Assembly: GCA_035906575.1 (NCBI GenBank)
Contig: JAMIEW010000025.1
Span: 1 to 5,310 of the forward strand
Source: HK-STAS-PATE-2 sp035906575
GTDB lineage: Bacteria > Patescibacteriota > Patescibacteriia > 2-12-FULL-60-25
DNA: 5,310 bases
Reading direction: 5' to 3'
How positions within the stretch are numbered: the first letter of the stretch is position 1; each line of letters starts with the position of its first letter. Under the pieces are notes generated by a model, which searched no databases, was not told the DNA's origin, and was given only the letters and a program-made list of their open reading frames with translations. Made by a program: the position numbers and the translations under genes. Shown in pieces: positions 4,936-5,310 of this stretch.

Positions 4936-5310
4936 TTATGCGGCAAAGACGCCTAAGAACCATTTGCTCCAACGCTTTTCAAAATCTTCGATGGTAAAAA
5001 TACGAATGCCTTGTTCAGCGAGCGGATCATTGCAAAAGATTTTTGTTTTGCCGATTTGGTAGGTCACGACATATTGGTGAGGATTCATGAGCTCAACAAG
5101 ACACGGCATATTTTGCTCGGTGAGCATTCGCAAATCATCAATCTCGCCATCAGGGCTCGTTGAGGTATTCGCCTTTTCTTTTTTGGCGGCTTCGACGAGT
5201 TGTTCGCGTGTTGGTTCTTTTTCTTCAATGGCAATACCAAGATCGGCGGCAAGGTCTAATTCAATCACTTCGGTGCCGGCATGCTCGAGCACCATTTTTA
5301 AACAAGAGAG
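4936..5310 (-). CDS. C39-like papain-fold peptidase, C-terminal part (start off the right edge)
   Basis: The frame is open to the window edge: five codons (LSCLK) precede the Met at 5295, which has no Shine-Dalgarno, so that Met is internal. The 124 visible residues begin with LSCLKMVLEHAG, which matches the helix that follows the catalytic Cys in C39-like peptidases (C-G-x-x-x-L-x-M-V-L). The Cys should lie about two residues outside the window. The rest fits the family: MPCLVEL (68-74), the catalytic His in NPHQYVVTYQI (H78), the catalytic Asp in CNDP (D95), and the closing FTIEDFEKRW (105-114). These enzymes cut double-glycine leaders or other peptides, usually at the membrane or outside. 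The N-terminus, any signal peptide and the catalytic Cys cannot be seen. It is the upstream member of a two-gene unit with the CAP protein. Confidence 0.8.
   Translation of the reverse strand, partial: LSCLKMVLEHAGTEVIELDLAADLGIAIEEKEPTREQLVEAAKKEKANTSTSPDGEIDDLRMLTEQNMPCLVELMNPHQYVVTYQIGKTKIFCNDPLAEQGIRIFTIEDFEKRWSKWFLGVFAA

Noticed and set aside
4934..4972. Longer CAP protein starting at TTG 4972 or ATG 4963
   Set aside because: Both overlap the conserved end of the C39-like gene. The ATG at 4933, two bases after that stop, gives a compact gene junction and a normal basic N-terminus.
5293..5295. ATG at 5295 as the true start of the C39-like gene
   Set aside because: The frame stays open upstream, there is no Shine-Dalgarno, and LSCLKMVL spans the Met as part of the conserved helix after the catalytic Cys.
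1..5310. CRISPR array, tRNA or rRNA gene, insertion sequence or long repeat
   Set aside because: Reading both strands I found no repeated spacers, no tRNA-like cloverleaf with a CCA or T-loop signature, no transposase and no terminal inverted repeats.

Overview
The window looks like a compact bacterial chromosome segment of roughly even base composition. It has six genes with gaps of about 75 bases or less and no long non-coding stretch. I infer a small-genome bacterium of the Candidate Phyla Radiation (Patescibacteria) type. The reasons are a stand-alone Elp3, a CAP-domain membrane protein with a His/Arg-rich N-terminus, and short hypothetical proteins in tightly packed genes. This placement is inference; no rRNA or marker gene is present. 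TGA is used as a normal stop at the end of elp3, which argues against the lineages that recoded UGA as glycine.

Layout, left to right. (a) 1-189, minus: 5' part of an unrecognised gene with a GTG start, a strong Shine-Dalgarno and its own predicted promoter; it runs off the left edge. (b) 265-960, minus: pirin / quercetin 2,3-dioxygenase family protein, close to E. coli YhhW in length and metal ligands. (c) 957-2648, minus: full-length Elp3 (radical SAM plus GNAT), whose TGA overlaps the pirin ATG. (d) 2666-3415, plus: class I SAM methyltransferase resembling Trm9/ALKBH8, divergent from elp3 across only 17 bases. (e) 3449-4063, plus: 204-residue protein I do not recognise, with a good sigma70-type promoter of its own. 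(f) 4075-4100: perfect-stem hairpin terminator between convergent genes. (g) 4103-4933, minus: CAP/SCP (YkwD-like) membrane protein. (h) 4936-5310, minus: C-terminal part of a C39-like papain-fold peptidase that starts beyond the right edge, two bases upstream of the CAP gene.

The most interesting point is the elp3/Trm9-like divergent pair. In eukaryotes Elp3 (Elongator) makes the cm5U group at wobble position 34 of tRNA, and Trm9 methylates it to mcm5U. Having both next to each other and divergently transcribed in a probable bacterium suggests a minimal two-enzyme version of this pathway. That is a prediction from family resemblance, not something the DNA proves. The C39-like/CAP pair looks like a separate cell-envelope operon.
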